A stretch of 64,000 nt of DNA from Variovorax sp. V213 (GTDB lineage: Bacteria > Pseudomonadota > Gammaproteobacteria > Burkholderiales > Burkholderiaceae_C), in the NCBI RefSeq assembly GCF_041154455.1, contig NZ_AP028664.1, forward strand, positions 807,001 to 871,000. Direction: 5' to 3'. The translations under genes and the position numbers were made by a program. A model generated the notes under the pieces. That model did no database searches. It saw only the letters and a program-made list of their open reading frames with translations, and had not been told where the DNA came from. This document shows, piece after piece, positions 16,384 to 25,089 of this stretch. The stretch's first letter is position 1, and each line of letters begins with the position of its first letter.

Positions 16384-17430
16384 ATGCAAGCAAAACTTTG
16401 GATATCGGCGCTCGCCGCGACTTTGGCCGCCTGCGGTGGAGGAGGTGGCGGCGGCGGCGGTGGCTTCGCTGGCTTGCCGGTGGTACCGGCGCCTGCGCCA
16501 GCACCCGCTCCCGCGCCCGCCCCTGCACCATCGCCCGCTCCGGCCCCAGCGCCAGCCCCGGCCCCGGCCCCGGCCCCGGCCCCGGCCCCGGCTACGCGTA
16601 CCTTCATGTACGAGGCCTTGCCGCCCGCCGCAGACGCCCCGGCGTTTCTCGACCGGCTCAATGCGCAGGGCGCCAGGGCGTTCCGCTTCTTCAGCGGCCT
16701 TGCCTTCACCACCGGCCCCACCAGCGTGGAGGTCGTCGAAGCCTATGTGAAGGACGCCGAGACCACCTATTCCTTCGAGCTGCTGCCCGTGGCCAGTTCC
16801 GTGGCTGACCTCGAGGCGCAGCTCAACGCCCAGGGTGCCAGGGGCTTCAAGTGGGGCGGGCCGTACGTGGTCGGCGGCCAGAGCCGCACGCTCTATCGCA
16901 AGGACAACGGCTCCGCATCGACCTTCACCTATGCCGTGCTGGTGGCACCTGCCGACAGCACCGGCTACCTGTCGCAGACCAACGCCCAGGGCGGCAACGG
17001 CTACTACAGTGTCGGCGGCGCCTACCTGGTCGGCGGGACCACGGTGCTGGTCTATCAGAAGGACACCCAGGGCAGTGCGACCTACGGCTATGAAGCGCTG
17101 GGCCAGCCCGGCAGCGACGCCGATTTGCTGGCCCAGTTCGAGGCCCAGGGCGCCCGGGGCTTCCGGTTCAAGACCGGCTACGTCTTCTCGGACGGCACGA
17201 GGTTGCTCTACGAGAAAGACCTGTCGCAATCGGCCACGTTCAGCTACCAGAACCTGCAGCCCGCGGGCAACAGCGCGGACTACATCGTGCAGGCGAATGC
17301 CGAGGGCGCCAAGGGCCATGCCCTGGTGGGCGACTACATGCTGCCGGGCGGCCAGATCCGGACGTTCTACGTCCGGCCTGCCAACTGCACCGGTTTTCTC
17401 TGCGATACCCGCTCGCTCTTCGGTTTTTGA
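16384..17430 (+). CDS. Repeat-containing surface lipoprotein with poly-Gly and Pro-Ala linker
   Basis: A 348-residue protein. A lipoprotein signal ends L-A-A-C17, followed by ten glycines (18-27) and a Pro-Ala stretch (35-70, broken by S50). Residues 71-348 hold five imperfect repeats of about 50 residues. Each starts with an aromatic strand (T-F-x-Y), then a helix with L-N-A-Q-G-A-R-G-F or a variant, then a Gly-rich strand pair ending Y-x-K-D in the first four. The last repeat has a two-cysteine tail (C-T-G-F-L-C). This suggests a stalked outer-membrane or periplasmic repeat domain; I do not recognise a named function. ATG 16384 has an AGGGAGAG ribosome site. It lies 79 bases after the hybrid kinase. 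Confidence 0.8.
   Translation: MQAKLWISALAATLAACGGGGGGGGGGFAGLPVVPAPAPAPAPAPAPAPSPAPAPAPAPAPAPAPAPAPATRTFMYEALPPAADAPAFLDRLNAQGARAFRFFSGLAFTTGPTSVEVVEAYVKDAETTYSFELLPVASSVADLEAQLNAQGARGFKWGGPYVVGGQSRTLYRKDNGSASTFTYAVLVAPADSTGYLSQTNAQGGNGYYSVGGAYLVGGTTVLVYQKDTQGSATYGYEALGQPGSDADLLAQFEAQGARGFRFKTGYVFSDGTRLLYEKDLSQSATFSYQNLQPAGNSADYIVQANAEGAKGHALVGDYMLPGGQIRTFYVRPANCTGFLCDTRSLFGF
16486..16593 (+). repeat. Pro-Ala codon repeat, partly perfect CCGGCC hexamers
   Basis: Encodes residues 35-70 of the lipoprotein. From 16558 the DNA becomes a run of CCGGCC hexamers, five in a row before a final CCGGCT. Such a tract can gain or lose units by replication slippage while staying in frame, changing the stalk length. 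Confidence 0.8.
16594..17379 (+). repeat. Five tandem ~50-codon protein repeats
   Basis: The five units start at T71 and then near each later T-x-x-(Y/F) strand. The shared core is A-Q-G-A-R-(G/A)-F in units 1, 2 and 4, A-Q-G-G-N-G-Y in unit 3 and A-E-G-A-K-G-H in unit 5. The units differ enough at DNA level that the expansion looks old. Confidence 0.75.
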
Positions 17431-17450
17431 GCGGCAGCGGGCTCTGCCGC
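17431..17450. repeat. Hairpin between convergent genes
   Basis: GCGGCAG (17431-17437), loop CGGGCT, CTGCCGC (17444-17450): a perfect seven-pair stem directly after the lipoprotein stop codon and before the end of ftsY. It lacks a T tract on either side, so it is at most a weak or Rho-assisted terminator. Confidence 0.4.
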
Positions 17451-17457
17451 CGGCGCC

Positions 17458-18690
17458 TCAGCCCAGCAAAGCCTGCGCGAACTCGCGTGCGTTGAAGGTC
17501 TCGAGGTCTTCGAGCCTTTCGCCCACGCCGATGAAATAGACCGGAATCGGCCGCTCGCGCGCAATGGCGCAGAGCACGCCGCCCTTGGCCGTGCCGTCGA
17601 GCTTGGTCACCACCAGGCCGGTGAGGCCCAGCGTCTCGTCGAAGGCCCTGACTTGCGCCAGGGCGTTCTGCCCGGTGTTGCCGTCGATCACCAGCAGCAC
17701 CTCGTGCGGGGCCGTGGCGTCGGCCTTGGTGACGACGCGCTTGATCTTCTTGAGCTCGTCCATCAGGTGCAGCTGCGTGGGCAGGCGGCCCGCGGTGTCG
17801 ACCAGCACCACGTCCTTGCCGCGCGCCTTGCCGGCCGTCACCGCGTCGAAGCTCACGGCGGAGGGGTCGCCGCCCTCCTGGCTCACGATCTCGACCGTGT
17901 TGCGGTCGGCCCAGACCAGCAGCTGTTCGCGCGCCGCCGCCCGGAAGGTGTCGGCCGCCGCCAGCAGCACCGAGGCGCCCTCGTTGGCCAGGTGCTTGGT
18001 GAGCTTGCCGATGGAGGTGGTCTTGCCCGCGCCGTTCACCCCGGCCACCATGATCACTGTCGGCGTGAACTGGCCGATCACCAGCGGCTTCTCGAGGGGC
18101 TTGAGCAGGTCGGTGATGGCGTCGGCCAGCAGCCGCTTCACTTGCGCCGCGTCGGTCGCCATCTGTCGCTTGACGCGGCCGCGCAGGTCGTCGAGCAGAA
18201 ACTCGGTGGCCTTGACGCCGGTGTCGGCCATCAGCAGGGCCGATTCGAGCTCCTCGTACAGTGCGTCGTCGATCTGGGCGTTGACGAACACCGCCTGGAT
18301 GCCGGTGCCGGTCTTTCGCAGGCCCGTCTTGAGCTTGTCGAACCAGCCCTTGCGCTCGGCCGCCATGGCCGTATCGGTGACGAGGGCGGGGAGGGGCGCG
18401 TCCGGCCCGGGGGGGGCAGGTGTCGGCGTTGGCGCCGGCACGGGGGCGAGAGTGGGCGCAGCGGGAGCGGCTACGGGGGGCGGCGGAGGCGCCACTGGGG
18501 GCGGTGGGGCCGGCACTGCGGGCGGAGGCGCCGCTTCCTCTACCGCAGGTTTCGAGCCGAACCAGCTCGATGGCGAGAACACCGAGCGCGCAGGCGCGGG
18601 CTCGGGGGCCGGTGCAGGCTCGGCGACCGGGGAGGGTGCCGGCGCGGCCGGTGATTCGGCAGGCGGTTTTTTCTTGAAGAAACTGAACAT
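17458..18690 (-). CDS. ftsY: Signal recognition particle receptor FtsY
   Basis: The membrane-associated GTPase that docks the signal recognition particle for cotranslational insertion. The 410-residue protein has a short amphipathic start (M-F-S-F-F-K-K-K) and a Pro/Ala/Val-rich A region to about residue 105, then the helical N domain and the G domain: G-V-N-G-A-G-K-T-T (P loop), D-T-F-R-A-A-A, D-T-A-G-R-L-P and T-K-L-D-G-T-A-K-G-G. In E. coli the A region is acidic; here it is mostly proline-rich. It is divergent from the first M16 gene with only 29 bases between start codons. Confidence 0.96.
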   Translation of the reverse strand: MFSFFKKKPPAESPAAPAPSPVAEPAPAPEPAPARSVFSPSSWFGSKPAVEEAAPPPAVPAPPPPVAPPPPPVAAPAAPTLAPVPAPTPTPAPPGPDAPLPALVTDTAMAAERKGWFDKLKTGLRKTGTGIQAVFVNAQIDDALYEELESALLMADTGVKATEFLLDDLRGRVKRQMATDAAQVKRLLADAITDLLKPLEKPLVIGQFTPTVIMVAGVNGAGKTTSIGKLTKHLANEGASVLLAAADTFRAAAREQLLVWADRNTVEIVSQEGGDPSAVSFDAVTAGKARGKDVVLVDTAGRLPTQLHLMDELKKIKRVVTKADATAPHEVLLVIDGNTGQNALAQVRAFDETLGLTGLVVTKLDGTAKGGVLCAIARERPIPVYFIGVGERLEDLETFNAREFAQALLG

Positions 18691-18719
18691 CGGGAGCTTT
18701 TTACAATCCGACCCATTCT

Positions 18720-20168
18720 ATGAAACACCCCTCGCCACGCCGTGCTGCGTTCGGTGCGGTGCTGGCGATGGCGCTTTCGGCGCCGTGGACCATGCCTGCG
18801 CAGGCCCAGCCCACACCGGCTCCCGCCGCTTCATCCCCCGCCGCCACGGCACCCGCTCCCCAGCAGTTCACCCTCGCCAACGGCATGACGCTGCTGGTGC
18901 TGCCCGACAGGCGCGCCCCCACGGCGGTGCAGATGTTGTGGGTTCGCGTGGGCTCGGTCGACGAGGTCGATGGCACCTCGGGCGTGGCGCACGTGCTCGA
19001 GCACATGATGTTCAAGGGCACCAAGGACATCAAGCCCGGCGAGTTCTCGCGCCGCGTGGCGGCCCTGGGCGGCCAGGAAAATGCCTTCACCACGCGCGAC
19101 TACACCGGCTACTACCAGCAGATTCCGGTCGCCAGCCTCGAGCAGGTCATGAAGCTCGAATCGGACCGCTTCGCCAACAACCAGTGGTCCGACGACGAGT
19201 TCAAGCGCGAGATCGAGGTGGTCAAGGAAGAACGCCGCCTGCGCACCGAAGACCAGCCGCGCGCATTGCTTGGCGAACAGCAGAATGCGGCCGTCTTCAC
19301 GGCCTCGCCCTACCACCGCCCCGTGGTCGGCTGGATGAGCGATCTGGACGCCATGACGCCGGACGACGCCCGCGCCTTCTTCCGTCGCTGGTACGTGCCC
19401 GCCAATGCCGCCGTGGTGGTGGTCGGCGATGTCGACGTGGCCAGGGTGCGCGCGCTGGCCGAGAAGTACTACGGCGGCATTCCCGCGCGCGCCGTGCCCG
19501 CGCGCAAGCCGCGCACCGAGCCCGCGCAGCGCGGTATCCGCCGCATCGAGTTCAAGGCGCCCGCCGAGCAGGCCTACGTGTCGCTCGCGTTCCGCATTCC
19601 GCAGCTGGAGAGCATCGACGCCGCCGACAGCGACGTGTGGGCGCTCGAAGTGCTCTCGGCCGTGCTCGACGGCTACACCGGCGCGCGGCTCGACCGCGCG
19701 CTGACCCAGGGGCCTGACCGCGTGGCCGATTCCGTCAGCGCCTATTCGGGCCTGGCCGGCCGTGGGCCGCAGCTGTTCACGCTCGTGGGCGTGCCGGCGA
19801 ACGGCAAGAGCGCTGAAGCGGTCGAGGCCGCGTTGCGGGCCCAGGTGGCGCGCGTTGCCAAGGAAGGCGTGGGCGAAGCCGAGCTCGCGCGCGTCAAGAC
19901 GCAATGGGTGGCGAGCGAAACCTACAAGCGCGATTCGGTGATGGCGCAGGCCCGCGAACTCGGCAGCAATTGGGTGCAGGGGCTGCCGCTGGACACCAGC
20001 GCGCGGATCATCGCGAAGCTGCAGGCCGTGACGCCGGCCCAGGTGCAGGCCGTGGCCGCCAGGTATTTTGGAGACGACCAGCTCACCGTGGCCACCCTGC
20101 GTCCCCTGCCGCTCGAGTCCAAGCCCCGCGGCCGAGGTTTTGCAGCGCCCCAGGGCGAACTGCGCTGA
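18720..20168 (+). CDS. M16 zinc peptidase (pitrilysin family), catalytic member
   Basis: A 482-residue exported protein: signal peptide ending near A-Q-A-Q (residues 27-30), then an M16 domain with the inverted zinc motif H91-x2-E94-H95 in H-V-L-E-H-M-M-F-K-G and the distal glutamates in E-I-E-V-V-K-E-E. Members cut peptides in the periplasm. A TACAAT box just before the start codon, in the 29-base gap to ftsY, could be its -10. The second M16 gene follows after 16 bases, as is usual for heterodimeric M16B pairs. Confidence 0.92.
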   Translation: MKHPSPRRAAFGAVLAMALSAPWTMPAQAQPTPAPAASSPAATAPAPQQFTLANGMTLLVLPDRRAPTAVQMLWVRVGSVDEVDGTSGVAHVLEHMMFKGTKDIKPGEFSRRVAALGGQENAFTTRDYTGYYQQIPVASLEQVMKLESDRFANNQWSDDEFKREIEVVKEERRLRTEDQPRALLGEQQNAAVFTASPYHRPVVGWMSDLDAMTPDDARAFFRRWYVPANAAVVVVGDVDVARVRALAEKYYGGIPARAVPARKPRTEPAQRGIRRIEFKAPAEQAYVSLAFRIPQLESIDAADSDVWALEVLSAVLDGYTGARLDRALTQGPDRVADSVSAYSGLAGRGPQLFTLVGVPANGKSAEAVEAALRAQVARVAKEGVGEAELARVKTQWVASETYKRDSVMAQARELGSNWVQGLPLDTSARIIAKLQAVTPAQVQAVAARYFGDDQLTVATLRPLPLESKPRGRGFAAPQGELR

Positions 20169-20184
20169 AGGGCGCCGGATTCCA

Positions 20185-21534
20185 ATGACCCCAATGAAAA
20201 AAATCCTGCGTTCCGCGCTGTTCGCTGCCGTCGCCGCCGTCGCGGGTTCCAACGCCGCGCAAGCCGCGCTCCCCATCGAGCATTGGACGCTTGCCAGCGG
20301 CGCCAAGATCTACCTGGTGTCGACCCAGGCGTTGCCCATCGTCGACGTGCAGATCGATTTCGACGCCGGCAGCCGGCGCGATCCGGCGGCGCAAGCGGGC
20401 CTTGCCAGCGCGACCGCGACCATGGTCGAGAAGGGCGTGCGCGCCGGCAAGAACGGCGAGCCGGCACTCGACGAGAACGCGCTGGGCGAAGCCTGGGCCG
20501 ATCTGGGCGCCGAGTTCAACGCCAGTGCCGGAACCGATCGCGCGAGCTACTCGCTGCGCACGCTGTCCGACCCCGCGCTGCGGGCCAAGGTCGTGGCGCT
20601 GGCTTCGCGCGAGATCGGCGAGCCGGCCTTTCCCGACGACATCTGGCAGCGCGAGCGCGAGCGCATCAATGCCTCGATCAAGGAAGCCAACACCAAGCCG
20701 GCGACCATCGCGGGCCGCGCCTTCGCGCAGGGCGTCTACGGCGCCCATCCCTACGGACAGGAAGTCACCGAAGCCACGCTCGCGCGGATCGACACCGCGG
20801 CCATGCGGCAGCGCTACCAGCAGCTCATCGTGCCGTGCCGCGCCAAGCTCAGCATCGTGGGCGCCGTGACCCGTGCCGAGGCGGAAGCCATGGCCACCGC
20901 GCTGCTCTCACGGCTGCCCGGGCCGCAGGCCTGCACGCCGCTGCCCGCCATCGCACCGGTCACCGCACTCACGGCCCCGAAGGACGAGCGCATTCCGTTC
21001 GCCTCGGCCCAGGCCCATGTCTTCATCGGCCAGCCGGGCTACCCGCGCAAGGACCCGGACCACTTCGCGCTCACGCTCGGCAACTACGTGCTGGGCGGCG
21101 GCGGTTTCGTCTCGCGGTTGACCAATGAAGTGCGCGAGAAGCGCGGCCTGGCCTACAGCGTGTACAGCGGCTTTGCGCCGGGCCTGGACGCCGGTGCGTT
21201 CCGCGTCGGCTTCCAGACCCGCCCCGACCAGGCCGAGGAAGCCGTGAAGGTCTCCCGCGACGTGGTCGCGAAGTTCGTGGCCGAAGGTCCGACCGCCGCC
21301 GAACTCAAGGCCGCGAAAGACAACCTGATCGGCGGCTTTCCGCTCTTGCTGGACAGCAACCGCAAGCTCATCGGCAACGTGGCCAATATCGCGTGGCACG
21401 ACCTGCCGCTGGACTATCTCGACACCTGGACCGCGCGCATGAACGCGGTCACGGCGGCCGAAGTCCGCGCCGCCTTTGCGCGCAAGCTGCAGCCCGAGCG
21501 CATGGTGACGGTGGTGGTGGGCGGCAAGCAATAA
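20185..21534 (+). CDS. M16 family protein lacking the zinc motif (partner subunit)
   Basis: A 449-residue exported protein with a signal peptide (K-K-I-L-R-S-A-L-F, cleaved near A-Q-A-A). It has the M16 fold, but the H-x-x-E-H box is replaced by A-S-A-T-A-T-M-V-E-K-G. It keeps the R/Y region typical of the C-terminal M16 half: E-V-R-E-K-R-G-L-A-Y-S-V. Together with the upstream zinc-containing subunit it should form a two-chain peptidase. The start is ATG 20185; ATG 20194 would also work. Confidence 0.9.
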   Translation: MTPMKKILRSALFAAVAAVAGSNAAQAALPIEHWTLASGAKIYLVSTQALPIVDVQIDFDAGSRRDPAAQAGLASATATMVEKGVRAGKNGEPALDENALGEAWADLGAEFNASAGTDRASYSLRTLSDPALRAKVVALASREIGEPAFPDDIWQRERERINASIKEANTKPATIAGRAFAQGVYGAHPYGQEVTEATLARIDTAAMRQRYQQLIVPCRAKLSIVGAVTRAEAEAMATALLSRLPGPQACTPLPAIAPVTALTAPKDERIPFASAQAHVFIGQPGYPRKDPDHFALTLGNYVLGGGGFVSRLTNEVREKRGLAYSVYSGFAPGLDAGAFRVGFQTRPDQAEEAVKVSRDVVAKFVAEGPTAAELKAAKDNLIGGFPLLLDSNRKLIGNVANIAWHDLPLDYLDTWTARMNAVTAAEVRAAFARKLQPERMVTVVVGGKQ

Positions 21535-21550
21535 ACAGCAAGCGGCGTGT

Positions 21551-22468
21551 TCAGCGCAGCGCGTGCGCCCCGCTTGCGGCGGCTGCGCGCACCGCCGCCT
21601 TGAGCCGTTCGAGCAGCCGCGGCGCCGCGCGCGCCTGCTGCCAGTAGAGCGGCACCTGCAGCCCCGAGCCAGGCACCAGTTCCACTAGCGCGCCCGTGCG
21701 CAGCGCGTCGGCCGCCAGGCTGACGGGCAGCATGCCCCAGCCCATGCCCGCGCGCGCCGCTTCGACGAAGCCGTGTGCCGAGGGCAGCCAGTGCCGCGGC
21801 GTCTCGATGCTGCGATGGCAGATGCGCCGCACCCAGCGTGCCTGCAGCCGGTCCTTGCGGTCGAACACCAGGCTGGGCGCGTGGGCCAGGGTTCGCGCAC
21901 CCACGCCCTTGTCGAAGTAGCGGCCAACGAATTCCGGGCTTGCGGCCGCCACATAGGGCATGGTCCCCAGTGCTTCGCTGTTGCAGCCGGCCACCGGCTG
22001 CGCCAGCGCGGTGACGGCGGCCAGCACCGCGCCGCTTCGCAGGCGCTCGGCGGTGTGGTCCTGGTCGTCCACGGTCAGGTCGAGCAGGGCGGATTCTTCC
22101 TGCCGTGCAAAGGCCGCGGCGGCCGCCATGAACCAGGTGGCGAGGCTGTCGGCGTTCACTGCCACCCGCACCGTGACGCGCTCGCCCGCGTTGCCGCTCC
22201 TGCCGCCCATGCCGAGCGCGGGCAGGGCGTCGCGCAACTCGTGCTCCAGCATGCCTACCCGCTCGATGTGGCGGCAGAGCTGCTGCCCGGCTTCGGTGGC
22301 CACGCAGGGCTGGCCGCGCACCAGCAGCGCGCCGCCGGTGCGCTCTTCGAGCAGCTTCACGCGTTGCGAGACGGCCGATGGCGTGACGTTCAGCGCGCGG
22401 GCCGCGCGCTCGAAGCTGCCTTCGCGCACCACGGCGGCCAATGCGTTCAGGGCGGCGTAGTCGAGCAT
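21551..22468 (-). CDS. argP: LysR-family regulator, ArgP/LysG type
   Basis: A 305-residue LysR regulator. Helix-turn-helix at 2-60 (L-D-Y-A-A-L-N-A-L-A-A-V-V, then A-L-N-V-T-P-S-A-V-S-Q-R-V), followed by an effector-binding domain. The S-F-E-R-A-A-R-A-L-N-V-T pattern is typical of ArgP (IciA), which activates the arginine/lysine exporter gene when basic amino acids are abundant. That exporter gene is divergent, 81 bases away, which supports the call. It is convergent with the M16 pair, with 16 bases between. Confidence 0.85.
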   Translation of the reverse strand: MLDYAALNALAAVVREGSFERAARALNVTPSAVSQRVKLLEERTGGALLVRGQPCVATEAGQQLCRHIERVGMLEHELRDALPALGMGGRSGNAGERVTVRVAVNADSLATWFMAAAAAFARQEESALLDLTVDDQDHTAERLRSGAVLAAVTALAQPVAGCNSEALGTMPYVAAASPEFVGRYFDKGVGARTLAHAPSLVFDRKDRLQARWVRRICHRSIETPRHWLPSAHGFVEAARAGMGWGMLPVSLAADALRTGALVELVPGSGLQVPLYWQQARAAPRLLERLKAAVRAAAASGAHALR

Positions 22469-22549
22469 GGTTCGTTGGAATTAGAAAAACTGAAGATGGC
22501 TTAGGAGGTTTAGTTTGAATTAATCGCGCCGCGGCGGCAAGCTGGCGCC

Positions 22550-23185
22550 ATGGCCTACGAACAAGTCACCACCGCATTCGCCAATGGACTCTTCATGAGC
22601 CTGGTGCTCATCGTCGCCATCGGCGCGCAGAACGCCTACGTGCTGCGCCAGGGCTTGCGGCGCGAGCATGTGAGCGCGGTGGTGCTGTTCTGCGCCGCCA
22701 GCGATGCGGTCCTGATCGCGGCAGGCGTGGCCGGAATGGCGCAGGCGCTGAAGGGGAAGCCGGCATTCGCCAGCGCACTCGCAGGGCTTGGCGCGCTGTT
22801 CCTGGGCGCTTACGGCCTGCGCGCGCTATGGCGTTCGCACCAGCCCGGCGCATTGCGGGCAACAGCCCATGGCGCATCGCTCTCGCGCGCGGCCGTGCTG
22901 GCTCAGGCGGCGGGCTTCACCTTGCTGAACCCGCATGTCTACCTGGACACCGTGCTGCTCGTGGGCGGCACCGGCGCCCAGTACGGCGGCTCGCTCAAGG
23001 CCTGGTTCGTCGCGGGCTCGGCATTGGCAAGCGCGCTGTGGTTCTCGGCGCTGGGCTTCGGGGCGCGATGGCTGGCGCCGGTGTTCGCGCGTCCGCGTGC
23101 CTGGCAGATGCTCGATGCGCTGATCGGCGGCACGATGCTGGTGCTGGCCGCGCTGCTGGCACGGCGCGCTTTCCTGGGCGCATAG
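22550..23185 (+). CDS. argO: LysE/ArgO family basic amino-acid exporter
   Basis: A 211-residue, six-helix inner-membrane exporter. The N-terminal I-G-A-Q-N-A-Y-V-L-R-Q-G-L-R is the hallmark of the LysE/ArgO family, and L-N-P-H-V-Y-L-D-T is the second conserved motif. It exports arginine and/or lysine; which one cannot be told from sequence alone. Control by the divergent ArgP-like regulator through the 81-base gap, which is unusually AT-rich for this genome, is likely. Confidence 0.88.
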   Translation: MAYEQVTTAFANGLFMSLVLIVAIGAQNAYVLRQGLRREHVSAVVLFCAASDAVLIAAGVAGMAQALKGKPAFASALAGLGALFLGAYGLRALWRSHQPGALRATAHGASLSRAAVLAQAAGFTLLNPHVYLDTVLLVGGTGAQYGGSLKAWFVAGSALASALWFSALGFGARWLAPVFARPRAWQMLDALIGGTMLVLAALLARRAFLGA

Positions 23186-23215
23186 GGGCCCGTGCGGCGG
23201 CGTTAAGCTCGCCCC

Positions 23216-23881
23216 ATGCCCCAGAAGAAAGCCGTTGCCACCCAGCGCTCCACCTCGACGCCATCGCCGTCGCCAGCGCGTTCGAAAACGCTGCCGCGCG
23301 AGGTGCGCATCATCGGAGGCCAATGGAAGCGCAGCCGCCTTCCGGTGGCCGACAAGCCAGGTCTGCGCCCGACGCCCGATCGCGTGCGGGAAACGCTGTT
23401 CAACTGGCTCGCGAGCATGGCGGGCGCAGGTGGCGGCGAACTGCCGGGCTGGCAATGCGTCGATGCCTTCGCCGGGACGGGGGCGCTCGGGCTGGAGGCG
23501 GCGTCGCGCGGCGCCGCGAGCGTGCTGCTGTGCGAGCAGGATGCCGCGCTGGTGGCACAGCTCCAGGCCGCCAAGATCAAGCTCTCGGCCGAAGCCGTTC
23601 GCATCGAGCGGGGTAACGGGCTCACCGCGCTTGAACGCACGGCGGCCGGCAGCCTGGATGCCGTGTTTCTCGACCCGCCTTTCGACAATGTCGCCCTCTA
23701 CGAACCTGCTCTGCGGGCCGCGGCACGGGCCGTGAAGGCCGGGGGCGCCGTCTACCTGGAAGCACCGCGCCGCTGGAACGACGAAGAGCTTGCCGCCGCC
23801 GGCCTTGTTGGTTTTCGTTACTTAAAGGCGGGGGCGGTACATGCGCACCTGCTGCGGCAGGCTGCAAACGGGACTGCATAA
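23216..23881 (+). CDS. rsmD: 16S rRNA (guanine(966)-N2)-methyltransferase
   Basis: Methylates G966 of 16S rRNA in the small subunit. The 221-residue protein has a low-complexity Ser/Pro/Thr start, then R-I-I-G-G-Q-W-K-R-S-R, R-P-T-P-D-R-V-R-E-T-L-F-N-W-L (RsmD signature), the SAM site D-A-F-A-G-T-G-A-L-G-L-E-A and the catalytic D-P-P-F. The first 25 or so residues may be dispensable. It is 43 bases upstream of coaD, the usual order. Confidence 0.94.
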   Translation: MPQKKAVATQRSTSTPSPSPARSKTLPREVRIIGGQWKRSRLPVADKPGLRPTPDRVRETLFNWLASMAGAGGGELPGWQCVDAFAGTGALGLEAASRGAASVLLCEQDAALVAQLQAAKIKLSAEAVRIERGNGLTALERTAAGSLDAVFLDPPFDNVALYEPALRAAARAVKAGGAVYLEAPRRWNDEELAAAGLVGFRYLKAGAVHAHLLRQAANGTA

Positions 23882-23924
23882 TCCGCCGGACAAGCCGCAC
23901 CGGCTGCATGAGGAAGAAGCAACC

Positions 23925-24428
23925 ATGGCCAGCAACGTGATCGCGGTTTATCCCGGCACTTTCGATCCCATCACCCTCGGCCACGAGGACGTGGTGCGGC
24001 GTGCAACCCAGCTTTTCTCGAAGGTCATCGTCGCGGTTGCGGCGGGCCACCACAAGAAGGCGCTGTTCACCCTGCAGGAGCGCATGGAAATGGCGCGCGA
24101 GGCCGTGAAGCCATACAGCGACCAGGTCACGGTCGAGAGCTTTTCGGGCTTGCTGCGCGATTTCGTGGTGGTGCGCGGTGGCAAGGCGATGGTGCGCGGC
24201 CTGCGGGCCGTGACCGATTTCGACTACGAGTTTCAGCTCGCGGGCATGAACCGCTCGCTGATGCCCGACGTGGAGACCGTGTTCCTGACACCCAGCGACA
24301 AGTACCAGTTCATCTCGAGCACCTTCGTGCGCGAAATCGCCATGCTCGGCGGCGAGGTTCACAAGTTCGTTTCGCCCGATGTGGAGACACATCTGGCGGC
24401 GAAGGTGCGCAGCCTCGGCCGTGAGTAG
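23925..24428 (+). CDS. coaD: Phosphopantetheine adenylyltransferase
   Basis: Fourth step of coenzyme A synthesis: ATP plus 4'-phosphopantetheine gives dephospho-CoA. The 167-residue protein has Y-P-G-T-F-D-P-I-T-L-G-H (nucleotidyltransferase T/HxGH motif), the R-G-L-R-A-V-T-D-F-D-Y-E block and I-S-S-T-F-V-R-E. ATG 23925 is the family start. The stop overlaps the GTG of pxpB by eight bases. Confidence 0.96.
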   Translation: MASNVIAVYPGTFDPITLGHEDVVRRATQLFSKVIVAVAAGHHKKALFTLQERMEMAREAVKPYSDQVTVESFSGLLRDFVVVRGGKAMVRGLRAVTDFDYEFQLAGMNRSLMPDVETVFLTPSDKYQFISSTFVREIAMLGGEVHKFVSPDVETHLAAKVRSLGRE

Positions 24429-25089
24429 CCGATTTCCGTTGCCTCGCCTGCATCCGCTGGGCGACGCGGCGTTGCTGTGCGAGCTGCCGCCGCCCGCCAC
24501 GCTTGCGCAGCAGCAGCAGATCTGGGCGCTGGGCGCGCAGGTGCAGCAGTGGGCCGGCGTGGGCGAGGTGTTGCCCGGCATGAACAATCTCACGCTGACT
24601 TTCGATCCGACCGCAATCGACATCGACGCGCTGATGGCGCGCGTGACCGAGGCCTGGCCGCGGCTGTCGGCCACCGCCATCGAAGGCCGGATGGTGGAGA
24701 TTCCGGTGGCGTACGGTGGCGAGCATGGTCCCGATCTTGCCGACGTCGCGGCTCACACCGGCCTTACCCAGGCAGAAGTGGTGCGGCGCCATAGCGCGGC
24801 CGACTACGTGGTCTACCTGCTCGGGTTTCTGCCCGGCTTTGCTTTCATGGGCGGACTGCCGCCCGAGCTGGCCACGCCGCGCCGGTCGGAGCCGCGCACC
24901 GCGGTGCCCGCGCGCTCGGTCGGCATCGGCGGCGAGCAGACCGGCATCTATCCACTGGTGTCGCCGGGCGGCTGGCAGTTGATCGGCCGCACCCCGCTCG
25001 AACTCTTCGATCCGGCGGCCGAGCCGCCCACCCTGCTGCGCCCGGGCGACCGCGTGCGCTTCGTCGTCGAAAGCGTCCAGCCCACATGA
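24421..25089 (+). CDS. pxpB: 5-oxoprolinase subunit PxpB
   Basis: One part of the ATP-dependent 5-oxoprolinase PxpABC, which opens pyroglutamate to glutamate. The 222-residue protein has the KipI-like pattern: P-L-G-D-A-A-L at the start, then P-V-A-Y-G-G-E-H-G-P-D-L, Y-L-L-G-F-L-P-G-F-A-F-M-G-G-L and S-P-G-G-W-Q-L-I-G-R-T. GTG 24421 lies inside the end of coaD. The stop overlaps pxpC (ATGA), so the pair is coupled. Confidence 0.93.
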   Translation: MSSRFPLPRLHPLGDAALLCELPPPATLAQQQQIWALGAQVQQWAGVGEVLPGMNNLTLTFDPTAIDIDALMARVTEAWPRLSATAIEGRMVEIPVAYGGEHGPDLADVAAHTGLTQAEVVRRHSAADYVVYLLGFLPGFAFMGGLPPELATPRRSEPRTAVPARSVGIGGEQTGIYPLVSPGGWQLIGRTPLELFDPAAEPPTLLRPGDRVRFVVESVQPT

